DNA from: Fidelibacterota bacterium
Lineage (GTDB): Bacteria; Fidelibacterota; Marinisomatia; SCGC-AAA003-L08; D37C17
Assembly: GCA_002711465.1 (NCBI GenBank)
Contig: PARL01000023.1
Location: forward strand, 1 to 6,071
Direction: 5' to 3'
DNA length: 6,071 nt
Shown: piece after piece, positions 5,591 through 6,071 of the stretch
Numbering within the stretch: the stretch's first letter is position 1
Layout of the letters: every line of letters begins with the position of its first letter
The notes under the pieces: generated by a model
Database searches by the model: none
Told to the model about the DNA's origin: nothing
What the model saw: the letters and a program-made list of their open reading frames with translations, nothing else
Translations under genes and position numbers: made by a program

Positions 5591-5980
5591 ATGAAATATT
5601 CATATTCAAAAATTATTAAAACAAATTTTATTGATGCTGAAATTAAAGTAAAAGAAGCATTGCAAAATGTTGGCTTTGGTGTATTAACAGAAATCAACAT
5701 GAAAGAAGCATTTAAATCAAAATTAGATTTAGAATATAAAAATTATAAAATTCTTGGTGCATGTAACCCTCAACTTGCTCATGAAGCATTAGATTGTGAA
5801 AGTTTAATTGGTATACTAATGCCATGTAATATATTAGTGATTGACAATGAGGATCAATCAACAAAAATTGTATTTCCAATTGCAGAAAATCTTTTGGAAA
5901 TTACTGATAATAAAGATATTTTAAATCTATCAATTAAAGTTGATAATTTATTAAAACAAGCTTTTGATACAGTTATTTAA
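5591..5980 (+). CDS. DUF302 family protein
   Basis: This 129-residue cytosolic protein lacks a signal peptide and spans the whole family length. It shows the family hallmarks: VKEALQNVGFGVLTEI (residues 20-35), YKILGACNPQLAHEAL (52-67, with C58) and GILMPCNILV (74-83, with C79). DUF302 proteins are widespread in bacteria and have no settled biochemical role; the conserved GACNP and LPCN Cys positions suggest thiol or ligand chemistry. An additional C69 is present. It begins 2 nt after the stop of the Kunitz/dockerin gene, so it is almost surely translated from the same mRNA, although it is cytosolic and its neighbour is secreted. The ribosome site is poor (TTAAAG), which fits translational coupling. 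Confidence 0.9.
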   Translation: MKYSYSKIIKTNFIDAEIKVKEALQNVGFGVLTEINMKEAFKSKLDLEYKNYKILGACNPQLAHEALDCESLIGILMPCNILVIDNEDQSTKIVFPIAENLLEITDNKDILNLSIKVDNLLKQAFDTVI

Positions 5981-6000
5981 AATGAGTTTAAAGGATTAAT

Positions 6001-6071
6001 ATGAAATTATTTTCAAAATTTATAATTATGTTTTTATTGTCTTTCATGTATGCTGAATGTTCTGAGATAGA
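6001..6071 (+). CDS. Start of an exported Cys-containing protein, cut by the window edge
   Basis: The ATG at 6001 follows AAGGA (5991-5995) at good spacing. The 23 visible residues are a signal peptide (MKLFSKFIIMFLLSFMYA) followed by ECSEI. Secreted proteins of this lineage often begin their mature part with a Cys module like the C-x8-C-x5-C motif in the lipoprotein at 1619, and ECSEI would fit that. This is from recollection, and the rest is out of view. Confidence 0.6.
   Translation, partial: MKLFSKFIIMFLLSFMYAECSEI

Overview
The window is very AT-rich and every supported gene lies on the + strand. Several proteins end in paired dockerin-like calcium-loop repeats (D-x-N-x-D-G-x-x-N-x-x-D), and there are many short secreted Cys-rich proteins and a SusC/ZnuD-style TonB receptor with a carboxypeptidase-regulatory N-domain. 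From memory this combination fits a marine Marinimicrobia (SAR406) or Bacteroidetes-like Gram-negative bacterium. The lineage is an inference.

Layout, left to right: (1) the 3' end of a MerC-domain membrane protein (3-260); (2) a small conserved protein that starts inside the MerC stop codon and probably continues through a TGA to end in Sec-Gly-Cys-Cys (260-490); (3) an exported thioredoxin-fold protein resembling the N-terminal domain of animal selenoprotein P, read through an in-frame TGA as a U-x-x-C redox site and carrying two C-terminal dockerin repeats (544-1209); (4) a short exported His/Cys peptide ending in RAPPLA (1266-1550); (5) a His/Asp-rich lipoprotein (1619-2305); (6) a ZnuD-like TonB-dependent receptor (2367-4625); (7) a 73-residue His-containing membrane peptide (4667-4888); (8) a secreted Kunitz-like, Cys-rich protein with dockerin repeats (4950-5588); (9) a DUF302 protein (5591-5980); (10) the start of another exported Cys-containing protein (6001 to the edge).

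The main result is the pair of probable selenoprotein genes, which ordinary gene calling would break. In the SelP-like gene the frame stays open on both sides of TGA 709-711, the TGA falls at the first position of a CxxC-like motif, and a hairpin with a GGUUC loop begins the right distance downstream to be a bacterial SECIS element. In the upstream small gene, reading TGA 476-478 as Sec gives a C-terminal GGGUGCC, and an 8-bp hairpin with G in the second loop position follows; the case there is weaker because that hairpin also looks like a terminator.

Items 1, 4, 5, 6 and 7 together look like a transition-metal (most likely zinc) acquisition and buffering locus: an outer-membrane receptor, a metal-rich lipoprotein in the envelope, small His/Cys peptides, and an inner-membrane MerC-like protein. 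How the selenoproteins relate to metal uptake is open. They could be envelope thiol or selenol redox partners, or metal/selenium-binding factors. No RNA genes, CRISPR arrays, insertion sequences or phage genes were seen.
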